Shown here in pieces: positions 1-7,506 of a DNA stretch of 26,637 bases. Position 1 is the first letter of the stretch. The number at the start of each line of letters is the position of its first letter. Origin of the DNA: NBML01 sp029939535 (GTDB lineage Bacteria; Desulfobacterota; Desulfobacteria; Desulfobacterales; Desulfobacteraceae); contig JAOZST010000036.1 in assembly GCA_029939535.1 (NCBI GenBank), positions 1 to 26,637 on the forward strand. Direction: 5' to 3'. Under the pieces are notes generated by a model. It ran no database searches. It saw only the letters and a list, made by a program, of their open reading frames with translations, and was not told the DNA's origin. The translations under genes and the position numbers were made by a program.

Positions 1-762
1 ATCAACTCCTTGAATCAACCCCGGGGGATCATTTATGATTTTGTGGAAAAAAGGGAACGGGATTATGAAAAATTGTTTAATGTAATGAATCTTGAACCTA
101 TCAATGCTCCCTCAACTTCTGCTGTAAATCGATATGCCCTGGTTCAGGGTAAAATAAATATTGGTGAAAATGTTCTTGTGGCCCAGAGGGCTTTTCTGGA
201 TAATGCAATAATGGGAGATGGTTCCAATGCCCAGGAAAATTCCTATATTATTCATTCAAAACTTGCCGGCTTAAATGTTACAGCCCATGGTGGGAAGATA
301 ATACATGCGGATATCGGACTTGAAACCTTTGTGGGCTTTAATTCATTTCTAAATGGAAAGCCCGAGGCACGTATTACCATTGGCGAGGGATGTATTGTCA
401 TGCCCCACACTATCATAGATCCCCAGGCAGCACCCATCAAGATTTCCAGCGAGCACCTGGTATGGGGGTATATCGGTTCTGAAGAGGATGTTCAAAATCA
501 TACCATTGCATTGGATGATCTCGCTGAAATACGGGATACACTTAAAATAGGCAAACTTACCTTTACAGGCAATGGTTCGGTTTTTATTGATGCCTTTAAA
601 AGAAGGATCAACCATATCCTGCTGACAAATGGTGCTTTGTTTGATAAAGGGGAAAAACGGGGACATGCCCAGGATGACCAGAATATATCCTTTAATATTA
701 TCCAGCCCTATCGTACTGGAGATCTCAAGGGATTGTATCCTTCCATAAGGATTAAGCCTTAA
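1..762 (+). CDS. Left-handed beta-helix (hexapeptide repeat) protein, gamma-carbonic-anhydrase-like, probably 5' partial
   Basis: The frame is open to the left edge of the window. The first possible start is a TTG at position 10, but the nine bases before it hold no ribosome binding site, so the true start is probably outside the window. Counting from that TTG, the visible protein is 250 residues. Residues about 45-155 show imperfect hexapeptide turns (IGENVL, IMGDGS, ITIGEG, IVMPHT) typical of left-handed beta-helix acyltransferases and gamma-carbonic anhydrases. The segment QENSYIIH resembles the QDN..IH motif of the carbonic-anhydrase branch, and His82, His93 and His99 are candidate metal ligands. 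Their spacing differs from the classical pattern, so catalysis is uncertain. A non-repeat C-terminal tail of about 95 residues follows. No substrate can be assigned. The family call is secure; the function is not. Confidence 0.7.
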   Translation: MNSLNQPRGIIYDFVEKRERDYEKLFNVMNLEPINAPSTSAVNRYALVQGKINIGENVLVAQRAFLDNAIMGDGSNAQENSYIIHSKLAGLNVTAHGGKIIHADIGLETFVGFNSFLNGKPEARITIGEGCIVMPHTIIDPQAAPIKISSEHLVWGYIGSEEDVQNHTIALDDLAEIRDTLKIGKLTFTGNGSVFIDAFKRRINHILLTNGALFDKGEKRGHAQDDQNISFNIIQPYRTGDLKGLYPSIRIKP

Positions 763-818
763 TTTGTAAAATTGGTTATAGCTGAATCAGTGGTGCTGGA
801 TTGGATATGGTGGAATCC

Positions 819-868
819 CATTGGAATTCATCCGTTTAAGTAACATTGGAATTCATCCGTTTAAGTAA
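819..868. repeat. Exact 25-bp tandem duplication
   Basis: Positions 819-843 and 844-868 are identical 25-base units, each beginning CATTGGAATTC and ending TTTAAGTAA, joined without a spacer. They lie in the 215-bp intergenic stretch before the HTH-EIIA gene. They could be tandem binding sites or a recent slippage duplication. Confidence 0.9.
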
Positions 869-940
869 ATTTTTACTCTTGTCATTCTGAATAGTTTGCT
901 TTATAAAAGGCCTGAAAAATTCAAGGAAACAACGGCCTCC

Positions 941-968
941 TTATTATTAAAGCTCTTTATTATTAAAG
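941..968. repeat. 12-bp direct repeat just upstream of the HTH-EIIA start
   Basis: TTATTATTAAAG occurs at 941-952 and again at 957-968, a 16-bp period. The second copy runs into the ribosome binding site AAAGGA that serves the ATG at 978. Its position fits a regulator site overlapping the translation start region, but no regulator is known. Confidence 0.8.
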
Positions 969-977
969 GAAAGACAA

Positions 978-1652
978 ATGGAACTTTCTGTTTTTGATTT
1001 ATCAAAATATCTGGGTGTTGTTCCTGAGACCATTGAACGTTGGGTACGCCAGGGAAAGCTGCCGGTTTCCAAAAAAGGTGTAAATTATCGGTTTCATACA
1101 AGTGAACTGCAAAAATGGGCTGGCAAGCATAATATTTATTTAAATCTTTCTGATACAAAAAAGCCTGATAAAGGAAGAAAATCAATTATTCCTTTATCTG
1201 TGGCAGTGAAAAATGGAGGGATCAATTTTGATGTCCAGGGCAATGATGTGAATAGTGTTTTGGAAGCCTCCATTAAACGAATTTTAAAAATACCAGATGA
1301 CTTTAAACCAGACCTTCTTGACCGTCTGGTGAAAAGGGAACAGGCACTTTCAACGGGTATTGGAAACGGGATTGCCATACCACATCCCAGGGAACAATTG
1401 CGTTACTTACACGATTCAATTGTTTCAATCTCTTTTCTTGCCAATCCAGTGGATTATAAAGCATTGGATAACCAGCCTGTGTCCATTCTGTTTTTTATGT
1501 TGTGTCCGGAACTGAAAATCCATTTGCATTTATTATCTGCACTGTCCTTCTGCCTTCGGAATCATGAGTTCATAACTTTTTTAAATTCCAGACCAGATCC
1601 TGATCAATTAATTGAGAAAATTGAAATTCTTCAGAATAAAAATTCAATATAA
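978..1652 (+). CDS. HTH (MerR/excisionase-type) - PTS EIIA (Fru/Ntr family) fusion protein
   Basis: The 224-residue protein has two parts. Residues 1-55 form a helix-turn-helix domain of the excisionase/MerR type (FDLSKYLGVVPETIERWVRQGKLP). Residues about 75-220 form an EIIA domain of the fructose/nitrogen PTS family, with the phospho-accepting histidine His136 in the segment GIGNGIAIPHPRE. By family knowledge the histidine takes phosphate from HPr or NPr. The HTH suggests that the protein binds DNA or at least originated from a DNA-binding module. The start has a clear AAAGGA site. The gene overlaps the following ClC gene by about 41 bp, so the two are probably co-translated, and the EIIA domain may report PTS-Ntr state to channel expression or activity. 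That link is an inference from context. No sugar permease genes are nearby, which favours a regulatory rather than a transport role. Confidence 0.85.
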   Translation: MELSVFDLSKYLGVVPETIERWVRQGKLPVSKKGVNYRFHTSELQKWAGKHNIYLNLSDTKKPDKGRKSIIPLSVAVKNGGINFDVQGNDVNSVLEASIKRILKIPDDFKPDLLDRLVKREQALSTGIGNGIAIPHPREQLRYLHDSIVSISFLANPVDYKALDNQPVSILFFMLCPELKIHLHLLSALSFCLRNHEFITFLNSRPDPDQLIEKIEILQNKNSI

Positions 1653-3354
1653 AACTTTATATCACAGGTTGTTTCATCTTGATGACCGGCTATTGTTGAT
1701 TATGGCAGGTTCCATTGCAGGAATCTGCAGCGGTCTGGCTGCTGTTGCACTGCGACTCTCCCTTGAATCTGTTCTTGAATGGCTCCATCCTTTGCGTCAT
1801 TATTGGTGGGCTTTTACATTGCCTGCCATTGGTGCGCTGCTTTCTTCTTTATATCTTGAGAAAATTACCAGGGAAGGGGCAGGGCACGGAGTTCCTGAAG
1901 TTATATACTCTGTTTCAAGATACGGGGGGTTGTTACGGTTCAGATCCAGTTATTCAAGGCTGATTTCAAGTTTTCTAACCATTGGAAGCGGGGGATCTGC
2001 CGGACCTGAAGCACCCGTGGTCATGAGTGGATCTGCCATAGGCTCCAATCTGGCTAAATTCCTTGGGTTAAATGACCGCCAGCGGATTACTTTGGTGGGC
2101 TGCGGAACAGCAGGTGCCATAGCTTCTATCTTTAATGCTCCCATTGCAGGCCTTGTATTTTCCATTGAGGTCCTTTTGGGAGAATGGAAATTTGTAAATA
2201 TTATCCCCATTGCCATTGCTGCAGTGGCAGGTGCCCAGGTGAGCCAGGCAATTATTCCGGAGCAGGTGCTTTTTACCCATCAGCCCTTTGATATCATGTT
2301 TGCCGATATCCCAGCCAGTCTGGGTCTGGCTGTGCTCACCGCCTTGATCTCTGTTTTTTTTACAAAGTCACTGAGGCAGGTGGGAAAGCTGGCCAGGAAA
2401 AATTCTTTGCCATTATGGGCACGTGCCATTATCGGAGGCTCCTGTGTGGGACTGATAGGTATTTCAATGCCCCTGGTACTGGGGGAGGGGTATCATTTTA
2501 TTCAGTCCATGATTTCAGATACTTTTTCCATGGGGATTTTTCTTACCTTTGTGGCCATATTTGCCAAAATATTTGCCACGGCCATGACCCTTGGCTGGGG
2601 AGGATCAGGCGGTATTTTTGCCCCCTGCCTTGTGATAGGCTCCCTTACTGGTATTGCATTTCATAAAACTTTGTTTTTTTTCCTGCCTTCAGCTAGCTGT
2701 GCCAGCCAGGGTGCCTATGCTTTACTCGGTATGACAGGCCTTATAAGCGGGGTCATGCAGGCCCCTTTAACCGGTATATTTCTGATTGTGGAGATCACAG
2801 GGGGATATGAGGCTATTTTACCCCTGATTCTGGTGTCCTCCATCTCTTCCACCATGAGTCAGTATATAGAGCCGGCATCTTTTTATTTTAAGGATCTCAT
2901 GGAGAGGGGTCAGTTCATGAGACCGGGTACAGATGCCAGAATTCTTTCAGACCTGAGCTTGAAAGAACTCATTGATATAAATTATGTTAAAGTTTCTGAA
3001 AACATGGTGTTCAGGGATTTTATCAATATTCTTAAACTATCGGAACAAAATTTTTTTCCGGTAATTGAAGATGAAACCCAGTTTTACAAAGGGGGTATCC
3101 AGATAAGTTCCATTCGCAGGTATGCCCTGGACCCTAATATGTATGACATGGTGTTTCTAAATCAGATAATGGATACAGAAGTTATCACGGTTTCCCTGGA
3201 GGATGATCTCCAGGATGTCCTTGATATAATGGATTTACATAGTATGGACAATATTCCCGTGGTTGAAAATCAAAGGTTCATAGGGATGATAGCAAAGACT
3301 AAAATTTTGGATCTATACCGCAGGGAATTGATCATGCAGACAGATATTAAATAG
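1612..3354 (+). CDS. ClC family chloride channel with C-terminal CBS pair
   Basis: This is an integral membrane protein of about 580 residues. The ClC core spans residues about 25-430 and a CBS domain pair follows (about 445-575). Selectivity-filter segments visible are GHGVPE (91-96), GSGGSAGPEAP (125-135, with the gating-type glutamate at 133), and the GGIFAP loop in the second half. The position of the proton-pathway glutamate of H+/Cl- antiporters is Val187 (SIEV), as in ClC channels, so a passive channel is more likely than an exchanger; that is an inference. The CBS pair normally senses adenine nucleotides. The TTG at 1612 is the longest start and lacks a good ribosome binding site. A TTG at 1621 or 1669 is possible; conserved sequence begins near residue 17. 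It overlaps the HTH-EIIA gene and is followed 24 bp later by a Usp gene, so the three are likely one operon. Confidence 0.9.
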   Translation: MRKLKFFRIKIQYKTLYHRLFHLDDRLLLIMAGSIAGICSGLAAVALRLSLESVLEWLHPLRHYWWAFTLPAIGALLSSLYLEKITREGAGHGVPEVIYSVSRYGGLLRFRSSYSRLISSFLTIGSGGSAGPEAPVVMSGSAIGSNLAKFLGLNDRQRITLVGCGTAGAIASIFNAPIAGLVFSIEVLLGEWKFVNIIPIAIAAVAGAQVSQAIIPEQVLFTHQPFDIMFADIPASLGLAVLTALISVFFTKSLRQVGKLARKNSLPLWARAIIGGSCVGLIGISMPLVLGEGYHFIQSMISDTFSMGIFLTFVAIFAKIFATAMTLGWGGSGGIFAPCLVIGSLTGIAFHKTLFFFLPSASCASQGAYALLGMTGLISGVMQAPLTGIFLIVEITGGYEAILPLILVSSISSTMSQYIEPASFYFKDLMERGQFMRPGTDARILSDLSLKELIDINYVKVSENMVFRDFINILKLSEQNFFPVIEDETQFYKGGIQISSIRRYALDPNMYDMVFLNQIMDTEVITVSLEDDLQDVLDIMDLHSMDNIPVVENQRFIGMIAKTKILDLYRRELIMQTDIK

Positions 3355-3378
3355 TTTTAAGATATAAAGGAGATATGT

Positions 3379-4209
3379 ATGAATTATAAATTGCTTCACA
3401 TTTTCAGGAATACACCTTTTGGCAGGGAAACATTTCTTCAGTCCCTGTATTTTTGTAAAACAATAAATGCTTACCCTATTGTTTATATTCCAAAAAGTGA
3501 TAAATTTTTATTTTATTTTTCCAATGATGCGGTGCAGGTGGATCTGGATCACTCCTATTTGAATATGCCTGAAATTGCTAAGGAACGAGTAGAACAATTA
3601 TTTGAAGAAGCAGGATTAAAACCCAGGTATTATGAGCCAAAAAATTATACTGCTTCAACTCTCCCTGACATTTCTACAAATTTCGATTATTTATGCAGCC
3701 CCAGGTCTGTCAGTGATTTGTCCTCCAAAATAGGGCTTGGGCATATCGGGCCCAGGGTCAGGCGTGTTATAAAACATGCAAGCTTTCCAGTCTTAATTAC
3801 AAGCCCGGTGTTTAAGCCGTGGAAAAGTATTTCTGTTTTTTTTGGCGGGTCTGAAAATGCCATGAACGCATTGACCCTGGGGCTTAAAATTGCAATGGCT
3901 TCGGGCCTGCCTTTGAATATTTATACCCTGCTTGAAAAAAAAGAGGAACAATACTATCGGGAGCTGGTTAAGAAAAATAATATGGAATCTCTTGTGAATC
4001 AGTATTCCCGGCAATGGCATTTTTATAAAAAGCCTGAATTTGAAACCATGCTATATGAAGTTCCCCATGATTCACTCATCGTGCTGGGTGCCTATGGCCA
4101 CGGAGTTATCAAAGAGATTCTTCTGGGTAGTAAAATGGAGCATATTCAGTCCACCATGACCAATAATCTTTTGATTACAGGCCCCCACTGCAAAATATCC
4201 CTTCAATAG
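3379..4209 (+). CDS. Tandem universal stress protein (UspA-like) domains
   Basis: The 276-residue soluble protein contains two Usp folds. The first (about 1-145) ends in IGPRVRRVIKHASFPVLITS, typical of the last helix and strand of the fold, but its nucleotide loop is degenerate. The second (about 148-270) keeps the ATP-binding pattern G-x2-G-x9-GS at residues 237-251 (GAYG...LLGS) followed by the final strand LLITGPH. An AAGGAG site lies 7 bp before the ATG. The gene is the last of the HTH-EIIA/ClC unit, and its stop lies 4 bp from the stop of the convergent U32 gene. Usp proteins often accompany ion transporters as nucleotide-responsive partners; here the link rests on gene order only. Confidence 0.8.
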   Translation: MNYKLLHIFRNTPFGRETFLQSLYFCKTINAYPIVYIPKSDKFLFYFSNDAVQVDLDHSYLNMPEIAKERVEQLFEEAGLKPRYYEPKNYTASTLPDISTNFDYLCSPRSVSDLSSKIGLGHIGPRVRRVIKHASFPVLITSPVFKPWKSISVFFGGSENAMNALTLGLKIAMASGLPLNIYTLLEKKEEQYYRELVKKNNMESLVNQYSRQWHFYKKPEFETMLYEVPHDSLIVLGAYGHGVIKEILLGSKMEHIQSTMTNNLLITGPHCKISLQ

Positions 4210-4213
4210 GGTC

Positions 4214-6175
4214 CTAAAGCAGTTTCAGGTTCCAGTTCCACAGTCCGGGCCGGGGTTTCATTTTCACCCCTTTGGGGATATTTTCCTGAAGTGATACAAA
4301 AAAGGAATAACCAGCCTTTTTGAGTTCCTCTTTTTGGGCTGACAAGTCCAGGTTCCAATTGGGAAATACATAGTAGATATTGTTGGATTTACTGATCCAG
4401 GCCCCCTCGCCTTTAGGGCTCTGGAAATACGCTCCAGGGCTGAGGTCCGGTGAAATAATCCGGGATATAGCCAAAGGCCAGTTACCATGTATCACAACTC
4501 CCAGGGGTAAGTCCGAGGTTTTGGGCAGGGAAAGAAAGGTTTCTTTGTCAAGCTCAGGGCTGACAATGGCTCCTGAAAATCCATGGGTTTTCATCAGGTT
4601 GATGGTCATGGAGTTTGTAATGTTGCAAAAGGGACCAGCCCAGATATTCAAGTTTTTTGGGCTTTTAAAAAGTTTAATCTGCCAGAATGCATTGAGCACA
4701 AAGTTTTTTGCTCCTTTTTTAACTGCATTGTCCACATACCTTTGGCAGATACTTTCCTCATCTGGAAACAAAAGGGGATCCAGCCACAGCCAGTTCCGGC
4801 CCGAAGGCTTTGTGCCGTAAGCATTGGCAGAGATCCATATTCCAATATCTCCATGGCCCTTGGCAGAAGGCCGCTTTCCCCTGAATACAGACAAGTCAAC
4901 TGCTTTTTTAGGGTGGCGGGGCTGTCTTGCTGGCTTTGCTGTTTCTGAAAAGGATTTGTCCTGAATCGGTCTTATCTGTATTTTTTCCATCCTGTTAAGC
5001 TCTGATTCAAGGCTTCCTACAAGGGATTCCAGTTCTGGTCCCCGGCGATCAATGATAAAAACGGGAGTCCCTTTTTTTACTTTAAAACTGGATTTTTTAG
5101 ATAAATAGAATTTGCCTCTTTTAGGGATAGCCCGGGTGACTTTCTGGATATCGTGGAAGCTGTCCTCTTCATTTCCTATTCTCAGCAGATCACCGGTAAA
5201 AAGTTCTTCCTTGGTTATAAAATAGGGGGCAGGCGGGTTTTTGATTCGTCCCAGAAAAAGGCCGGAACCAGTTTCAGAATCATGTTCCAGAGGGTTTTGT
5301 ACCCGCTGGGGCAGAAGATTATAATGGGAGAACTGTCTTCCCATGGCATAATCCAGGTAGGACAGGGCTTCTTTTTTCCTTTCAGGTTCATCCCTGAGCA
5401 GTCTATACGCTTTTACCGTATAATAGACATAGTGTGGACTTTTTTTTCTGCCCTCAATTTTCCAGGTGGTTACTTTTGGAATCTGTTTTAGAACTTTTAC
5501 CAATACATCTGCGGAAAAATCCATGCAGGAGAACAGACGCTTTTTCTGGCCTTTTTGTTCATACATCCGCCTGCAGGGCTGGACACACCGTCCCCTCAGG
5601 GCGCTTTTTCCTCCAAACCAGGAACTCCAATAGCACCTGCCTGAAACGGAATAGCAGAGTGCACCATGTATAAAGATTTCAAGCTCCATTTGATTGGGCA
5701 CTTTTTCTGCCATTTGTTTGATTTCATCAATATTAAACTCCCTTGGCAGTACAAGCCTGGTGAATCCTGTTTTTTCAGCAGTTTCAAGCCCCAGGGGAAA
5801 GGTGCAGTTTGCAAGGGTGGAGAGGTGAAATTCTTTTTTAAATCCTGCTTTTTTTGCCAGGGGAATCATGGCAAGATCCTGGACAATCAAAGCATCAAAC
5901 TGGACAAATCTGCACAGTTTGCTTAATATATTAAAAACTTTATCCTGTTCAGATTCCTTTATAATGGAGTTAAATGCTATATAAAGTTTTACGTTTTTTG
6001 ATCTGGCCAGAACAGACAGTCTGCTCAACTCTTCAATGCTGAAATTATCTGCTTCCATGCGGGCGGAAAATATTTTCAGTCCACAATAAATTGCATCTGC
6101 TCCAGCTGCAATGGCAGCCAGAAATGAGTTTTTATTTCCAGCAGGTGCCAGGATTTTAGGGATGGGTGGATTCAT
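4214..6175 (-). CDS. Peptidase U32 family protein (RlhA/TrhP-like RNA hydroxylation type)
   Basis: The 653-residue protein opens with the U32 signature (LAPAGNKNSFLAAIAAGADAIY, residues 9-30). It carries the conserved cysteine cluster in HGALC...GRC...RGRC..PC, with Cys174, Cys181, Cys197 and Cys201 plus Cys217 as candidate iron-sulfur ligands. KIEGRKK (about 239-245) is also conserved. U32 members with such cysteines (UbiU/UbiV, TrhP, RlhA) act in prephenate-linked hydroxylation of RNA bases or quinone precursors rather than as peptidases. The length matches the long RlhA-type members. Residues about 330-450 form a probable beta-barrel insert. Residues about 455-620 look like a degenerate second U32-type half-barrel (compare LSTLANCTFPLGL with GPFCNITNSMTIN). 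The start ATG on the minus strand has AAAGG upstream. It is a single gene. The exact substrate cannot be decided from the sequence. Confidence 0.85.
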   Translation of the reverse strand: MNPPIPKILAPAGNKNSFLAAIAAGADAIYCGLKIFSARMEADNFSIEELSRLSVLARSKNVKLYIAFNSIIKESEQDKVFNILSKLCRFVQFDALIVQDLAMIPLAKKAGFKKEFHLSTLANCTFPLGLETAEKTGFTRLVLPREFNIDEIKQMAEKVPNQMELEIFIHGALCYSVSGRCYWSSWFGGKSALRGRCVQPCRRMYEQKGQKKRLFSCMDFSADVLVKVLKQIPKVTTWKIEGRKKSPHYVYYTVKAYRLLRDEPERKKEALSYLDYAMGRQFSHYNLLPQRVQNPLEHDSETGSGLFLGRIKNPPAPYFITKEELFTGDLLRIGNEEDSFHDIQKVTRAIPKRGKFYLSKKSSFKVKKGTPVFIIDRRGPELESLVGSLESELNRMEKIQIRPIQDKSFSETAKPARQPRHPKKAVDLSVFRGKRPSAKGHGDIGIWISANAYGTKPSGRNWLWLDPLLFPDEESICQRYVDNAVKKGAKNFVLNAFWQIKLFKSPKNLNIWAGPFCNITNSMTINLMKTHGFSGAIVSPELDKETFLSLPKTSDLPLGVVIHGNWPLAISRIISPDLSPGAYFQSPKGEGAWISKSNNIYYVFPNWNLDLSAQKEELKKAGYSFFVSLQENIPKGVKMKPRPGLWNWNLKLL

Positions 6176-6234
6176 TACTGCCTTTTATTTATAAAAAATT
6201 AATAATAGAACTCTATATTGCAATTTTTGATAAT

Positions 6235-6261
6235 TTTGTCAAAATACCTTTGTCAAAATAC
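6235..6261. repeat. 13-bp direct repeat in the U32/cupin divergent intergenic region
   Basis: TTTGTCAAAATAC is repeated at 6235-6247 and 6249-6261, a 14-bp period. It lies in the 131-bp AT-rich stretch between the divergently read U32 and cupin genes. This could be an operator for either gene or simple slippage. Confidence 0.75.
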
Positions 6262-6306
6262 ATTGGAAAACAAAAATAAATAAACCAAAAATCAAAGGAA
6301 GATATT

Positions 6307-6642
6307 ATGTTTGTAAAACACAGCAATGACGGCTTTTTAACCCCGATTGAGGGAATTGAGATGAAAACCCTTGTTTATGGAGAAAAAAGTCTCTTAACCC
6401 GGTTTCACCTTAAAAAAGGCAGTGAACTGCCAGCCCATTCCCACCCCCATGAGCAGACCGGTTTTCTGGTCTCAGGGAAAATAACCATTTATATTGATCA
6501 GGAAAATTTTTGCGGGGAGCCCGGCGACTCCTGGTCCATACCAGGCAATGTGGAGCACAGGGTTGATGTGATGGAGGATTCTGTGGTCATTGAGGTTTTT
6601 TCACCGGTCCGAAAGGATTACCTCCCCAAGGAGAGTGTTTAA
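6307..6642 (+). CDS. Small single-domain cupin protein
   Basis: The 111-residue protein is one cupin barrel. Motif 1 reads G38...H44-S-H46...Q50...G57, so the usual glutamate ligand is replaced by glutamine. Motif 2 reads G73...P79-G...H84. His44, His46 and His84 are the likely metal ligands. Such small cupins are metal-binding isomerases, dioxygenases or sugar-binding sensors; nothing here selects among these. A good AAAGGAAG site precedes the ATG. The gene converges on the polyferredoxin gene with only 9 bp between stops. Confidence 0.85.
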   Translation: MFVKHSNDGFLTPIEGIEMKTLVYGEKSLLTRFHLKKGSELPAHSHPHEQTGFLVSGKITIYIDQENFCGEPGDSWSIPGNVEHRVDVMEDSVVIEVFSPVRKDYLPKESV

Positions 6643-6651
6643 GCAGCCAAG

Positions 6652-7506
6652 TTATTTTGGGCTGAAACCAAGACCAAGGGCCTTGCCGGTTTTTCCGCAG
6701 GCATCCACACAATCGCCGCAATTTGTACATTGGGCCAGGCTCCATCCTTTCAATTCTTTTGGGTCCAGATCCAGGGAGCAGGCTTTTTGACATGGAAAGG
6801 GTGATTTGACTCCAATACAGCGGTTTTTTTTGAAAATGATTTTAAACCCAAAGGGGTTGCATAGCTTTATCAATGATATTAGAACAGATTGGGGACAGAA
6901 CCAGCGGCACCAGAAACGGGTGGAAAATATAAATTCAGCCAGTAAAATTGTTCCTACAAACCAAATTACAGGGGGCAGATATTTTTGTAAAAAAAGATAT
7001 TGAAAGATATTTGAATATTGGAAGGGCATGGAAAACAGGTTTAATATTGGAGATCTTGCAAAGGCCCAAAAGGCCAGAAAAGCAATGCAAAACACAACTG
7101 CCTTAACTGCAAAGCTGTTTTTTAAAAATTTATTGTGAAATTTTTTGGGCAATACTTTCCGGAGCCAGATTTTTTTTGCCCTTACCCTGCAGGAGATAGT
7201 GTTTAAAAGTTCTGACAACAGGCCAAAGGGACAGACCCAGGAACAAAAAATGGTACCCATGAAAAAAGCAATGGCCAACACCAGGCTGGCGCCTAGTAAA
7301 AGCCCCACAGGCAGGTAACGGTTTTTAAGGATCACCTGTAAAACAGCAAGGGGATCTGAAAATGTTAAACTGCTGACATGCATGTTTAAAAAATTTCCCC
7401 ATATAAAATTGAATCCAGCCTGGTTCAATAGGGGGAGTATGATAAAAAGTGCAGCAACACCTGTCTGAATAGTTCGCCGCCAGGTATGAGTTTTAATTTT
7501 TTTCAT
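6652..7506 (-). CDS. NapH/YccM-type membrane 4Fe-4S polyferredoxin
   Basis: The 284-residue protein has about four membrane segments (around 15-35, 65-85, 135-155, 178-195). Each half carries a CxxxCP motif at the cytoplasmic face (C88-x3-C92-P and C200-x3-C204-P). A C-terminal ferredoxin region follows with Cys230, Cys239 and Cys243, then C260-x2-C263-x2-C266-x3-C270. This is the NapH/NosR-C/YccM architecture, which passes electrons between the quinone pool and a redox partner. No Nap, Nos or c-type cytochrome gene is next to it, so the partner is unknown. A strong ribosome binding site (GGAGG, complement of 7513-7517) is six bases from the ATG. The ORF is complete. Confidence 0.88.
   Translation of the reverse strand: MKKIKTHTWRRTIQTGVAALFIILPLLNQAGFNFIWGNFLNMHVSSLTFSDPLAVLQVILKNRYLPVGLLLGASLVLAIAFFMGTIFCSWVCPFGLLSELLNTISCRVRAKKIWLRKVLPKKFHNKFLKNSFAVKAVVFCIAFLAFWAFARSPILNLFSMPFQYSNIFQYLFLQKYLPPVIWFVGTILLAEFIFSTRFWCRWFCPQSVLISLIKLCNPFGFKIIFKKNRCIGVKSPFPCQKACSLDLDPKELKGWSLAQCTNCGDCVDACGKTGKALGLGFSPK

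Noticed and set aside
1..762. The hexapeptide protein as the missing acetyltransferase half of GlmU
   Set aside because: Its repeats resemble the gamma-carbonic-anhydrase branch, it lacks recognisable GlmU C-terminal motifs, and it is over 20 kb away.
819..968. Possible CRISPR-like repeats
   Set aside because: Only two copies of each unit, the 25-mers have no spacer between them, and no cas genes are present.
6640..6675. Bidirectional terminator between the convergent cupin and polyferredoxin genes
   Set aside because: Only a 5-bp CAGCC/GGCTG stem without a T-run on either strand is present, too weak to annotate.
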